Shown: in pieces, positions 36,031 to 48,311 of the stretch | Layout of the letters: each line of letters opens with the position of its first letter | How positions within the stretch are numbered: position 1 is the first letter of the stretch | DNA from: Notospermus geniculatus | Taxonomy: Eukaryota; Nemertea; Pilidiophora; Heteronemertea; Lineidae | Direction: 5' to 3' | DNA length: 64,000 bases | Assembly: GCA_002633025.1 (NCBI GenBank) | Contig: NMRB01000121.1 | Location: 103,219 to 167,218 of the forward strand | Position numbers and translations under genes: made by a program | Notes under the pieces: model-generated | What the model was told of the DNA's origin: nothing | Database searches by the model: none | The model's input: only the letters and a program-made list of their open reading frames with translations

Positions 36031-36804
36031 CAACAATACATAGGCCTACAAGTTTTCAAGATACGTTTTCGTTCGTCTTTGTCAAAAACCTTGTAGAAAA
36101 ACAGACATGGATTCCAGTCTTCTTCAACTTAACCTTTCTTTCTTCCTACTCACCTTTCCAAAGTGTTCTCATCAATTGTTCATGACTTGTGTATAGACAC
36201 TACGTTGTCAGACTGCATGTTCCCAAGAATCCATCAAATTCTTTCATTGCTTAAACCAATACAATAACACTTAGTCCGACGATCTCACGAACTTGTTAAT
36301 TCTTCTCACTTCGAATTGAAATTCACTTCTTAATACCATTAGACAAATCTAATGAACGGATGCCAGTTAAGAAACAATTAGAGAGAGGGATGTTGAGATC
36401 AGAGTATTGAGTTAAGGTGGAATTGATGTCTAGTCTGCTTAGGTATCGTTTTTCTGAAGGAGATCGGTTTCTGCTCAGCAAATGCTGAGAGAAATTTGAG
36501 ACAAGGCTAAAAGAGAAAGCAGCTGGAAAGTGAACGTGTAGCTGCTGGGGGTGACATGGGTTTGTTAGCATGTTTCACTTCGTGTACACAAAACGCATTT
36601 GTTTGTATGATGGGGTAAAGCCTACCGAAAATAGGGATCATACATGTAGGTACGATAGGGGGCAGCACAACAAAATTGGGTCCAATACATGGACGCCTTT
36701 TGTTGATCAGGACGCATATGTAACTTTCTTTTCAAAAGTTTAACCACTGGCGACACCTATTGGGGCAGTGGGCTAGGGTCCCCATTTGTGAAGAAGCTTG
36801 CTTA
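36031..36804. other. Single-copy stretch, no gene recognised
   Basis: Nothing beyond short frames and one TACATGTA octamer near 36640. Confidence 0.5.
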
Positions 36805-36960
36805 TGGCCTATACACACGATCCAATTTTTCATCCAATTTTTTGGAAATTCAGATTCCGGGCCTATTGGGGCTTCAATGTATAAACCCGCATGTACATGT
36901 AGGCCTTTATTGAGCATATTCAGAAAATTGGATGAAAAATTGGATCGTGTGGATATGCCA
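36805..36960. mobile_element. MITE, ACACGATCCAATTTTTC family, copy 1
   Basis: The ends TGGCC and GGCCA-type with long arms (CACGATCCAATTTTTCATCC and complement) are flanked by TTA on both sides (36802-36804 and 36961-36963). The TTA duplication fits PIF/Harbinger. A second copy is at 56837-56985. Confidence 0.85.
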
Positions 36961-36963
36961 TTA

Positions 36964-38025
36964 GTTAAGAGATGACTATAGGAAGATTTAATGGAGTTCG
37001 TTTTAGTGCAATTTTAAGCAATCACCCTTACATGTACATAAAGAATGAATGCACAGACATCTGCCGTCAGCAATATTTGTCCTACCCGCTGAGTTCAATA
37101 AAGGGTTGAGGACGTCCGTCGAATGCATCAAGTTCCATATGGTCCATGGAACAAATCATGACAAATCAACTTGTGCAGATCAATTGTTGTGCTACAGGAA
37201 AAACAACAGAGCGACTTCCTAAAGCAGTGGGGTCGCTGGGTACAAGATAATGAGGATGAAACTCCATTGTCTATTTTGCTGACATGGCATGAACGGAAGA
37301 ATGTCCCTCACAACCTAGGTGACATAAGGTATCATGTGGTTGCGAAAAGTTGTATTCTCAGGAAGAATGCACTCGTAAAAAGGGCCCAAAATATCTCACA
37401 TGTGTTTGCTTTTGATTCGGTCACGTATTTGTTGTATGAAATACGACTATTCATCATCTGCTGTGAGTTGTAAGGAACAAATTGATTTTGACAACTGTTG
37501 AGCAAGTATGGAGCCATTGTCAGTTTTGTCCTTTGTTCATCCATACTTCACTTTATCAAAGAGAGGGTCATCTGGGAGTCATGTTCTTCTAGATTATCAA
37601 TAACCCACCCCCCCTTTCTTTGAAGATGGACTGATAAAAGTACCCTCTATGACAACGAGGAGCAGTTTGGTGAAACCTTGTGGTGAATTTGGCCACATTT
37701 GCAATTAAAAGACCATTTGGAACATTGGACCAATCTCTCCATTGGGATTATAGAAACGAATTCAACTCTTGTACTCGTTTGTTTTTCACCATAAACAGAT
37801 GTCCAAGGTATCAAATCTAACAAATCAAACCCTATTTCAATCTACACACAAATATTCTACTCTAATCTTGACGTAATTTCAACTTAATTGTTGATTACAG
37901 CACGTCATTACTCTGGCAAAACTGACGAAAGTGGTAATTAACACAAAACGTGGCAAGTTATGGACTATGATTCATGCAGTGACCACAAACTCTCGGTAAT
38001 TTTACTCATCGCTTGCCATTGCTCT
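36964..38025. other. Single-copy stretch upstream of the LINE remnant
   Basis: A 100-codon plus frame (37171-37473) has an ordinary composition but no recognised domain. GGTCCATGG near 37140 resembles the palindrome of the dispersed repeat. Confidence 0.4.
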
Positions 38026-38196
38026 CCCGCTTGGAGAAAGTGTGTGCGACGAATACTTAACATTCCTTACAGAACCCATAACAACCTGGTAAATCTAATA
38101 GTTGGGGAAGAAAACATTGATGTTCACATGGGAAATCGTATCTTAAATTTTTATCATTCATTATGCCGCAGCGAGAACAGCTATGTAAGGTTTTGC
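38026..38196 (+). pseudogene. Non-LTR retrotransposon (LINE) reverse transcriptase C-terminal fragment
   Basis: The translation contains AWRKCVRRILNIPYRTHNNL and, 20 or so residues later, R-ILNFYHSLCRSENSYVRFC. This matches the conserved segment after the reverse transcriptase domain of CR1/Jockey-type LINEs (AWRK.RR...PYRTH..L...R...F...S.N..V). Only about 57 residues are clear. The rest of the 169-codon open frame (37960-38469) on either side does not look like LINE sequence, and no palm-domain motif lies upstream. It is therefore a 5-prime-truncated, isolated relic. A CCAGGTAACAG word just after could be a chance donor. A single N is at 38236. Confidence 0.75.
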
Positions 38197-40020
38197 CTCC
38201 AGGTAACAGATAATGGAGGGACGTCATCTTTGGCTNGGATCCGCCACTGTAAACCTGCTCAAAATGGAGTGGTACGGTCAACTACGTCTATATGCAAGGC
38301 AGTATGCGATGACCTTGGCCTAGCCGCATCCACAGGCTATTACGACACAATCACAGTATGTCATAGCTCGCAACTTCATCAGGTTACTCATAACCATGCT
38401 TGCTGGACTGGCAAGTTTGATTCACACAGCCAAGATGACATCACCTCCAGTGGACCGACTCGGACTTGATAGAGGACGACAAGCAACGTGGCCCATGGCC
38501 ATCGTCATCAGTCCTCGTTGGCATTTGAAATGCATGGCCAACAGCACATACGACAAGTTGCATGACAGATTCATTACAGCTGATGACACAGGATGAGATT
38601 CCTGTGCAGCAAGGCAACTGGTCCTAATAAGCCCCAATGGACGATGGCGGGAAATGAGCTTTGCTCTTTTTGTGAGGAGGAACGGAGATCAATGAAAAAA
38701 TATCCCCAAAGTAATAAACTCCTGCCGCAGTTTCAAACCGCTACCTAATACGTTACCCGCGCTCTGAAACTGCTTCAGTTGATGTGATCCTCAAAGTATC
38801 ACCAACAGACGGGGTTAGCTGTCCGATTCGGAGAATCTCCGCTGGGAATCTGCGGCCAGTATGAATATACAGTGTACATTTTGTACACGTATCTTAGCCA
38901 ATCAGAAAATGTGTTACGGCGGCGTCGGTTAAACCTGTGATGATGGCTTATGATTGGATCCCTCGTCAAACAGCGCCATCTATTAATGATCCTTCACTTT
39001 TGGCGCCAACCATGCCAGTGTTTAGTGGGTCTGCACCAACTCAATTCACTGGGGACGAGTGTACACAATACGTGAACTGCAAAAATGAAGACTTTTGGTT
39101 GGGGCTAAGAAATACACTGTAATATTGGTAAGAAAAAATATGATGCAAGTATATATAATATATATGTATAGAGGCACTCCGGAAACAGTACCATAGCTAT
39201 ATTCACGAAACATTTTCGATGTTATACTCAGAGTGACATGTGCAGGCGAGAGAGATACAAAAAGGTCTTATGCACTTTAAGAAAGATTCAAAAGTGAGTT
39301 TTGTTGTATTACACACCCGAAACAAATTTTTCTGCAGTTCCAGTAGCACGATTTTCCACTTCCCATCGATTTCACGAAAAAAAATCATCCCGTCTAGAGT
39401 ATGCCTGGCTACAAGCCACTCAACGCGATGTTTCTCAACACACAATCAGTTTCATTGACCAGAGAAAAAAGCACCACGGGGAAAACACCACTGCAGTCTC
39501 AATGCAGAAGTCAGGCGCCAATAGCCCAAAGCAATGAAAACACGTCACTTGCCCAGAATCTGGCCAGAAAGTGTGATGTCTTATTAACTGAAATCAATGG
39601 AGAAAACTCGTAAAAATTCCTATGACTAACCGAGGTCAGCTATTTGCATATTACTGTCCTCAGGGGTAAACTTGACAATGGCAACCATAAAATGGACATA
39701 AAGTGGTCAATGTTTAACTGATTAACCTAGATGAGGCTTCAGACGCCATTAAATAACATAAAATACAGCTTTATTTGGCTGTAATTCACTGTTATTGATG
39801 AAACAGCTTGACTTCGTGATTGTGCCGGTATAAAGGTCAATTAAGTGTGGACTTCATTCAATAATGTTGTATTTTGCCGATAGATCCCAGGTGAAACCTG
39901 TTCATTAGCTTCTTTGTCTAGGCTGAAATGTCCGACGTGGGATCCTGCTGTGATTGAAAGGACATTTGTCTCGACATGCACTGCATCCATTGATGCTTTC
40001 AGTGCTGTAACTAAAAAGCT
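38197..40020. other. Single-copy stretch, no gene recognised
   Basis: Short frames only. A TA-rich tract (ATATATAATATATATGTATA) lies near 39150. Confidence 0.5.
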
Positions 40021-40430
40021 CATAATGCTGAATACAAGGGTATTCATCAGGGCTGAATACAAGGACATTCATCGGTGCTGAATACAAAGGTATTCGTCAG
40101 CGTTGAATATGAAGACATCATCGGTGCTGAATACAAGGGTATTCATCAGTGCTGACTACAAAGACATTCATCAGTGCTGAATACAAAGGTATTCGTCAGC
40201 GTTGAATATGAAGACATTCATCGGTGCTGAACACAAAGGTACTCATCAGAGTGTTGTATTCAATTGTGTTGAATACAAAGGAATTAATCAGTGCCGAATA
40301 CAAAGGGAGGCCTATTCATCAGTGCCGAATGCAAAGGAATTAATCAGTGCTGAATACAAAGGTATTCATCAGTGCTGAATACAAAGGAATTAATCAGTGC
40401 TGAATACAAAGGTTTTCATCAGCGCTGACG
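40021..40430 (+). repeat. 25-base minisatellite with a hairpin in every unit
   Basis: About 16 head-to-tail copies of GCTGAATACAAAGGTATTCA plus TCAGT, with variants (GAATTAATC in place of GTATTCATC). Each complete unit contains TGAATAC and GTATTCA as inverted arms around 3-4 bases. Confidence 0.9.
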
Positions 40431-41005
40431 GAAAATGCTACAAGTACACGAACATATTTGTGATTGAAGATGGCGTTCATGCTCATCCGGACTTCGCACA
40501 CCTTGAAGGCGTCGTCCTCTTGTACTTTAATCAACTCATATACCCTTATCATTCGTTGCCTCTTAGAACCTATAACCGGCCCGACCCCCAGGGACAGTTT
40601 CTCTATGAATGCTAATTGCTGGGGCAGTTCCGTGCTTCCTCAATCGACTCAACAAGCGCCCGGCGGAAATTGCCACAGTATCAAACGGCTAGGGATGACC
40701 ATAAAGACATTTATAGTTTGTTATAAATCACGTTAAGGTATTTATCCCGTGAGCTGTTGACGTGGACTCCGGTCATATTGCGATGATCGTGTTATAGGGC
40801 CGGAATCACGTTAGTATGCTATGGCAGTCGGAAAAGAAGCGGTCGTATTTTTTTCACTAGTATTTTTACCAACTCTTCACGTGCGGCAGACGGGGGTGTC
40901 TATTGATTGGACTGCAACTATTCCTTCAGTAATGTGCCCTGCTCTAGACTGGTACCCGGTCTTCTGGGCAGCTTGCATTCGAAGACCGGTGAAACCAAAT
41001 GATCT
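40431..41005. other. Single-copy stretch, no gene confirmed
   Basis: An open frame (40397-40615, plus) has a protein-like translation (VIEDGVHAHPDFAHLEGVV) but begins inside the minisatellite, and its family is unknown. It could be an exon with an acceptor at TTTTCATCAG (about 40420); this is weak. Confidence 0.35.
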
Positions 41006-41032
41006 GAGCCGGAATTCCGGCTCGTGACGTCA
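41006..41032. promoter_or_regulatory. 18-base palindrome with two ETS cores beside a full CRE
   Basis: GAGCCGGAATTCCGGCTC (41006-41023) is a perfect palindrome with two head-to-head CCGGAA cores. One base later comes TGACGTCA (41025-41032), the full cAMP-response element. ETS plus CRE in CpG-rich sequence is typical of TATA-less animal promoters. It lies about 270 bases upstream of the ATG at 41304. Confidence 0.45.
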
Positions 41033-41303
41033 TTCTACAGCATTCTACAGCAATGCATTCTCCCGAACTAAATATAGACCAGCGGGCGCCATGATGGTTT
41101 TATGCATTTGCTTGCGTCTGTCCTAGTATTTTTAATCAGGACAGTGTTCGGTCTANTGACAGCTCCTATTACCGTCTCTCGGGACTGATTTTATCGGAGG
41201 CTGCGCTGACCATCCCACGCCTGACACCCGTAGTTCATGCAGCCACCATCGCGAAATCCGCAGTCACGCACCATCGCAACTAGCATTATAATAACAATAC
41301 AAA

Positions 41304-41870
41304 ATGCACACAGCGATGGCCAGCCAACTCGTGCGTTCTCCTGCTAATTACAAGGAGGACTATCCTTTCAAAGGTGTACGCGCGTCGGCTGTGCTCGGCG
41401 AGTTTCCTGGTTTTATTTCTAAAGTATTACTCATTTTTGATGGTGATTTTTCGGATTGTGTCAATGTTTGCATCAATTGTCGAGCACCACTGACCCAAAT
41501 CAGGGAATGTGTTCTCGCTAAAAGCCACCATTATTACTCCTGTCTGCATCCGTTTGTCTGCATCAGTCAGATGGCTGCAGTGGAGCGACGGCGAATGCTC
41601 TTAAAATCCTGTTCTCGCATAATGCCTTTTACGATAAAGGAATCAAGCATAAAGGTTCAACTTACAAATTTAGCATTTTATAAATGTGGACAGTATCCCT
41701 TTAAACCTCAAATGATTTGCATTCTGACTGTTCCTAGGCAAGACCCTTCTGCATGTTTACTGCAAATTTTGTTGAATTCAGACAAGCTGATCTTACGATA
41801 CAAAAGGACTGAATTGATGAGAACCCCACGAACGATGAGAGCGCAGGGTCATCTGTGTATATTTGAATAG
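41304..41870 (+). CDS. Unassigned 188-codon frame, possible first exon
   Basis: I do not recognise this protein. The ATG context is AAAATGC, with a second ATG four codons on (MHTAMASQLV). The frame lies downstream of a CpG-rich stretch with an ETS palindrome and a CRE. The first 25-45 residues (to about PFKGVRASAVLGEF) lie in CpG-rich DNA. The remainder is AT-richer and reads like non-coding sequence, with scattered cysteines and no domain. One reading is a short first exon with a donor after TTCAAAG (GTGTAC at 41374, a weak donor); another is a chance frame. No downstream exon was identified. Confidence 0.2.
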   Translation: MHTAMASQLVRSPANYKEDYPFKGVRASAVLGEFPGFISKVLLIFDGDFSDCVNVCINCRAPLTQIRECVLAKSHHYYSCLHPFVCISQMAAVERRRMLLKSCSRIMPFTIKESSIKVQLTNLAFYKCGQYPFKPQMICILTVPRQDPSACLLQILLNSDKLILRYKRTELMRTPRTMRAQGHLCIFE

Positions 41871-43074
41871 GCTAACGTACATTTGCACATGGAACACTAA
41901 TTGTGCTGAAAATAGCTCTGTTATCCTCAGAAATGGAATTCAAGGCATCAAGTTGACAGATTCATGTACCCCTTCACCACAAAAAAGTTGAGGCTCGTGT
42001 CTATTACGTAAAGCCAAAATTCAAGCAATGAGAGACATCTGGTGGCAACACATGAAGTGTATACCTCAGTTAGTTCATCGTTCGCAGATAAACCTTTCTG
42101 GTTGATTCCTTTATGCTCTTACTCAAAGTATCGGCTTTGGGCAGCGTAATTAGCGACGAACCAGGCACAGGAAAAGCAATGGCGGAATCGTATTTATTTT
42201 CTAAACAAATGGGTTAGATCAGCATCAGAAACCTGGAATTATTCTTTAAGTTACCACCAACAGCAGTCGTGCCTAATCCAACGCTTTACATGTAGATGTT
42301 GAATTAGGGCTATCATATCGACTGCTGCTCTCGCAGTAGATACCGGTAATTTTGTAGACTGAAGGCAGTGTTAGCTGGTCTGAGGAAACTACGTTGAACG
42401 TGTATTCACTGTATCGCCTTCAATAACAGAATGTTACGGATCGTCAGCAAGTTTTGAACAACTCCTGAAACCAAGTGTGATGCGTAGGCTATACTCAAGA
42501 TACTCCATGGAGACAAGTGAAAGCGGTAGTTTAGAACATCCAGAACATTGTAACCCTAAGACTGCAGAAGGATAGCCTACTGTGCTTCATTCACGGAAAA
42601 CCATGATTTGACATAACTACATGTATGGGAACTAGGATAACTCAGAAAAGTTGAAAATTGCTGGTTTATCATTGGTGTCATCGACTCTCCACGAGTTTAC
42701 CATAATTGCTCAAATTCAGACGGGCGTGCACTGTCAATTTCTTATGTTACAAGTGTTATTGGCATGGAATTGTACACCTAAATGTATCAATGAAATTATA
42801 AACTCTATAAATTCTACATGTATACTATATTTAGTTTTATGTTTTTATACATATGTTTACTAACCTTTTGACCCTCAGAATTGTTACTGGCATTCTTAAG
42901 TTACATCGTGTTTGTGCTAGTTACTTTTATATCGATTCCAAATAAGTCACGTATCAAAACATGGTGTGAAGTTAAACGTGTTGAAATTATCGTCAAGTCA
43001 CGATTCTTCTTTCAAAGGTTTCGAGGTATGGGTGTGGGCCCAGGGAATATGATTCACAAATGAAATACAACGTT
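41871..43074. other. Single-copy stretch, no gene recognised
   Basis: Short frames only. Several TACATGTA octamers (about 42290, 42618 and 42816). Confidence 0.5.
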
Positions 43075-44681
43075 ATGATTACCCGAAACTTTTTGATGTA
43101 ACTCTGTTCATTGTTCAGGGATCCGCTTCAGTAATGGCGCTATAAAGGATCTTCAACTAGGGAATCGATAGGGTTGGTGTATTTATACTCCAAGCTGTCT
43201 GTTTTATTCCAAGTCTTTATCAGGTGTATCAAATATACTAGTGAACTTATACATGTAAGTAACGTGGTAGATGATGTACGGATGTAAGGAAGATTTGGCA
43301 TAGTTAGAATGAACTACTGTTTACCATTTTCAATGACTTCACCTTGATTCTGCAAAATGCAACATCAAGGATCGTTTGTAACGGGAGGAAGGTCTTGCGG
43401 GATTTACCATCGCCCTGACCAGGGGCGGATCCAGGGTTTTTGCAAGGGATTGAGTGTCTGCGGATAAATGTTCTGAGATGCGATTTCTGGGCAATCCTGA
43501 CGAAATAGTATTTTGGTTGCCGAGAGCAAGGGGTCTGGAGCTCCTTGACCCCACCCCACTCCATCCCAACCCACTCCATTACATCAAAGTTTGAAAAGTA
43601 GCAACGTCCTTCTTTTTTAAAATCCATCCAGGTGTCGCTCTTGCTAGTCAAAATAAAATAAGCACACGAGGCAATTTTCAAACCCGAAGTAACGTACATT
43701 TCAAGCTTTGTCCTTTTGTACTCCTGGGTTGCCAGACTTTGTTGTAGGTAGAGTAAACCACACTGCTAACATTATGGCCTCGAGGCATCGGGGATTCTGC
43801 TCCAAGTTTTGCAAGCAGTTTCATTTGAATATACCTGATTGTTCCTTGCTCCTTTCTCGATGTACACTTCGTTGGATAGACAAAAGATGTTGCTTTGTTA
43901 GGCTTAGAGAGATCTAGTTATAAATTTGTTGGGGTGTCATTGTGTCAGCGTAGGCGCTAGGCTCTTCTGAGTCATGTCGTGTGAACACAAGCACCGATCC
44001 CAAAGCAGCCAATTGGAAAAGACAAAAGTCAGGAACAGTTGATGGTTGACGTACGCCCTTGGATTACGGGCGGAGATGCACATCATTGACAGTCAAGCAT
44101 CATCAAATCAACCACATCTTATCACGGTCTACCCAACTACCACCCTCCGTGCTCTTAATAGCCATGTTATCTCGCTCGATGAACAAGATCCACATGACCA
44201 GTCCCTGTGAGATACGACACCGATAATTTCGAACCAAAAGAAAGCAAAATATCATTTTCTTAACGAACTTCCCACAAAGAAAAATAGAATAATCCTAATA
44301 ATTATGCCAATCGGGCCGCCTGGGGACAAGAGTATTACAGATTTTTTGTCCGCAAAAACTAATCAGAGAAAACCATTACCACTGCCATGTCAAGAATGCA
44401 GCGCACAATTCGCGTCATCTTCACAAAAGCTCAATCTTCAGGGACAACATCAGCCTAAGATGAGGAAATTGACCCAGCCAGTCTTTGGCAGAGTGAAATA
44501 CACAAGATAGGTCGTGCACATAAAGCGTGTCCTATTGATTGTGCCAGTGACACAATGCCAATGGTTGGTACTTTTCTGTCGCGGTATTTGTCAGAGTATT
44601 GACCAATGAACTGTAGCTTGACAGACATGCGACAACCAGGCCAGGACAATGCATTTCTCGATTGATCCCAGCATCTCCAAG

Positions 44682-44844
44682 TTACTGAATTTTTCTGGTC
44701 TTTTCTGGTCTCTCCAACTGAAAAGTGCCTGAGGAAGACCCCGGTTGGGGTCGAAAATTCGAAAGTTCTGGAAGTTGACTTCTTGATATTTATCACCTTG
44801 TGTGTCAATTTTTGTGCTTTCTTCTTTGGATTACTGAATTTTTC
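44682..44844 (+). mobile_element. 135-base retroposed insertion with hammerhead-like core and 14-base target duplication
   Basis: TTACTGAATTTTTC stands at 44682-44695 and again at 44831-44844. The partner copy has it once (about 51284-51297), so 44696-44830 is an insertion with a 14-base duplication. The insert contains CTGAGGA, stem GACCCC/GGGGTC, GAAA (44729-44756), then AATT-CGAA-AGTT and C, the order of a hammerhead core. Duplications of this length and a hammerhead fit retrozymes or Penelope-like elements. An extra A before stem II and an unclear stem I leave self-cleavage unproven. Confidence 0.75.
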
Positions 44845-45817
44845 CATGTATTCAAGCCCTGCAAAGTCTTTCAAAAATTATCCAAAGAAAATGAGACTGC
44901 CCATAAAAGTACTCAAGACTGGTGAGTGTACTGTGCCCCCAGTTATACGGCACGAAATGCACTATAAAATACACGTTTGTCCACCTGCCTATTGTCACAG
45001 ACAAAAGACAATAGGCCCTAGCCCACGTAAGCTTAAATATATACACGGTATACGCCGGATAACAATGGCTTCACCGTAGGAACCCTTTGTGAAGCTTTTG
45101 TTAGCAAGTACATGTAAGGAAGAGTAAGAAAAGGAACGAACCAAGATATTTTGTATAGATGTGCTTTCTTTTCTATCTAAAATGGGTTTGCTGAGGCTGG
45201 AGGCCCTATTACGCAGCAAAAGTAGAAAAATCGAGTCGTGATTCGTTGGTGGTGAGATGTTTTCCCCTGCGTTAGATTTGTTGAACGAATAATTTAGATC
45301 AGTCCTACTGCAAGCGCAACCTTTTTTGAAAAAAGCACTGGTCTAGCCTCACATCCCACGCCACTCTCACTGAAAAATCCATCATTACGACTGGTTTGCG
45401 TACACGCTCGGGGGTAAGGAGCCGCTTCCCCGGGTGTCTGCTCACTGTTGTTCGGTGTGACATGTTTTACACCGAGTTCATTGGTTTCAATCAGGCGAGA
45501 ACTGGCTGCGGGAGCGAAGGAATCAATTTTACTGATGAAACTGGTAAACGTGGTAAATATAACTGTCTGGCGTCCGGAGTCTGACTCCAGCTTAAATTGC
45601 ATTATTTAACCCTTTTTGGAAGAAGGATACATGTAGAGAGACCCTAAGTGAAGGAAGAAAACTTCATAAGCAGTTGAATACACTGTACGTTGGCTAAGGG
45701 ACTGTACATGTACGTTGATCACCGTGTTGTACCTTTCCAACATAGCACCGTACTTGTCTCCGTACCACATTGACAATGTTGTGTACAATAAGTTCGTAGT
45801 TACTCAATGTTACATTA

Positions 45818-45965
45818 GGGAGGTTAAGAAATCAAACGATAAACGTAAACGTTACCGACAACGTTATTTTTGTACCGAAAATGCAATATAAAATCTGGTT
45901 AATGTGTAGTATTAGAATGACGTTGTCGTAAAGTTTACGTTTATCGTTTGATTTCTAAACTTCCC
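45818..45965. mobile_element. MITE, GGGAG family, copy 3
   Basis: GGGAGGTTAAGAAATCAAAC and its complement form about 45-base arms. TA flanks both sides (45816-45817 and 45966-45967). Confidence 0.85.
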
Positions 45966-46867
45966 TATTGATGCCATCTTGGCGTTAGATAGGCCAAGAT
46001 CTATTTTACACGTGTGTATGCATTCATGATACCGCGGGAAGGCAACTTCGCTGTAACACAAAGCAACTCAAGTTAATGCATTTGAGTTTTTACCAAGGCA
46101 AACTTCATCTTTTTCATGAACACGACAAAATTTTAAAGAAAAATGAAATTCATGTACAATGCGAACGCGATGATGAATAAATATCCCACGAAATGAGACT
46201 AACAATGTAAACAGACTTGTGAGAAAATGGCACGTCTATTTCACAATGTATTATACCTTTAAAAGGTAGTAATAATAGTTATCATGACGGGAAGCGTTCC
46301 TTGCTGTTCTGAATTATTTAATCTGCAAACAAACAACATTCACAATGGATATCAGCTCCGCAGACAAAACGTTTGACAGCGATACACCGGAACTACCCCC
46401 AGGGTGTATTTATCCTGTTCGGCTGTGCCTCAGGACCGAGATAGGTGCACACACACGTTTGTCAATAACAACTGTGCAATGGAAAAGCCAAGTGCGGTAG
46501 AGACAATACATCGGAGCTGAAAGTCGACGCTGGCGAATTAGTGCAGCATTGTTTCAATTGGGATCTTTAACTTTGCATTGCGGTTCTCATGGCAACACAA
46601 GAACCTTCTCTAGCTTTGCCCTTTGTTGGTTGTATTAGCCTCGTTTCTTTCTTAGGAGAAGCGACTTGGAATATGTCCTCGAACAATACTGAAATTAACA
46701 CTTGTGACGCGTACCCGAAAGGAAAACATAGCTGTAGGGATGATCAGATACAGAGGGCTTTCTGTTTTGTCCATTTCACTTTGCAGACGATCACTTGGTA
46801 ATTACAGTTAATTAATTAACCCTGGTGAAGCAATTACAGGTAAAAGAAATATCTCCAGTAATTTTAA

Positions 46868-47069
46868 AGATAATGTTTATCACGGGTATTTTCGCGGGCC
46901 ACGAAAATCATTGTTTATTTACATTTTGTTTGTTGTGTCCAGTCTTTGTCTTATTGTTGGTGACATGCCCCGTATATTGTTTTGATACCGAAAGTATTCA
47001 TTTTGGCGGGTTGGCATGTCCATGTTTACAAACATTGAACGTAAACAATGAAGTCACGATACATTATCT
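46868..47069. mobile_element. MITE with TTAA target site, copy 3
   Basis: TTAA at 46864-46867 and 47070-47073. It is shorter than other copies by an internal deletion before CATGTTTACAAACATTG. Confidence 0.8.
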
Positions 47070-48224
47070 TTAAAAACCATTACTGAGACGAACTACTGTA
47101 TCGTCATCAAGGTTGAATACCATTTAAACAGTCATACAATATTGAATATGTGGGTTATTACAATAGCAAATTTATTATGCATGAATAGTTATAACTGCTA
47201 AGTGAATTCGCAGTCAAAGTGTGAAGGCTATAGATTGAGATTTATGCTAACGTCAACAACACCATGAAGTATGGACAGCCATTGAGATTAAAACCAGCGT
47301 AAACTTATCGCATGTTAACATAAAGCCGCTGACGTGGAAAAATAAATGAGAAAGGTAATTAAATAGATACTAATGAAAATAAATTCACGGCCTTAAACCG
47401 ACGTCGTAAATTTTAATATACGTCCGGAGTGATAAGAATGTGCATGACTAATACATTTATGACATCCAATGACACATATGTGTAACGCGCATGACAAGTT
47501 TTTAAAAAATGAAATTTCAAAATGACAAGTCGTGTCGATAACGAATAGTGCAATTTGTAATTGTGTCCTCCAGAAGACAGGTGAATTAGAAGTTTTACTA
47601 ACAGTCCATTGGTGGCCGCGTCTCATTTGTCTAACTGATGCTGAGGAGTGATAACCAGGTATTAGTCATATCAAAGTCCGCACAGTGACTGGTGCGTTTT
47701 TTTCAATTACATGTATAACAATGGGGACGAGACTGCCCAGTGCAAAGATAAACATCATCATAAATAGTGCATTTCATCGTTTTCCTATAAAATGACGGGA
47801 CGAGGTCGCACTGAAATTGCCAATCCATCAAAATATGACTACCGAGTATCAACTTGGGAAAGACAATTACTTTTCCTTATAGAAGTTTTTATGGCGGATG
47901 CTGAGGTTCACCAATGTCATACACTCGTCTACGACGTCTTCACTTATCCACACTGACAAATAGCCGAGGCAAACAAATGAGAATTTAATTTCATTCCCCG
48001 TGGAGTAAATTTAGTTGAAGAAAAATGATCAGGAGGTGGCTAGCCACCCTGAACGTGACGATTCGTACCATCTTAGCACGTTGCTCGTTTCAGTAATGGT
48101 CTTGACGACAATGCATCATTTTTCATTATTAGCTTAAAGTGACACATTTTTTTGATGGGCTACTTTGTTGAGAAAAGTTTTCAAATCTCAGTTTGTTTAT
48201 GGACCATTTCATAAATTTTTATCA

Positions 48225-48311
48225 TCATTGCCTAGTGGTTAAGGCGTGGTGCCCCTTAGTGCTGGCGATTGATGCCTCATGCGAGGGTCCGTGGGTTCGA
48301 TTCTGGTAGGA
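48225..48311 (+). ncRNA. tRNA-like sequence (SINE head or tRNA pseudogene), copy 1
   Basis: An A-box-like TTGCCTAGTGGTTAAGGC (48229-48246) and a B-box GGGTTCGATTC (48293-48303) are spaced as in class II (Ser/Leu) tRNAs with a long variable arm. The D-arm is plausible, but the anticodon stem, T stem and acceptor do not pair well. I read it as a tRNA-derived SINE head or decayed tRNA, not a working tRNA. Confidence 0.55.

Noticed and set aside
40021-40430. CRISPR-like array
   Set aside because: Units are contiguous with no spacers, and the DNA is animal-like; it is a minisatellite.
40397-40615. Protein-like plus frame of 72 codons
   Set aside because: It begins in the 25-base minisatellite, its family is unknown and only one weak acceptor is present; kept as a note only.
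43418-43570. hAT-like element starting CAGGGGCGGATCCAGG
   Set aside because: Only one terminus is visible. No inverted partner or 8-base duplication was found in either copy.
48225-48311. Functional tRNA-Ser or tRNA-Leu gene
   Set aside because: Anticodon, T and acceptor stems do not pair; only the A and B boxes are good.
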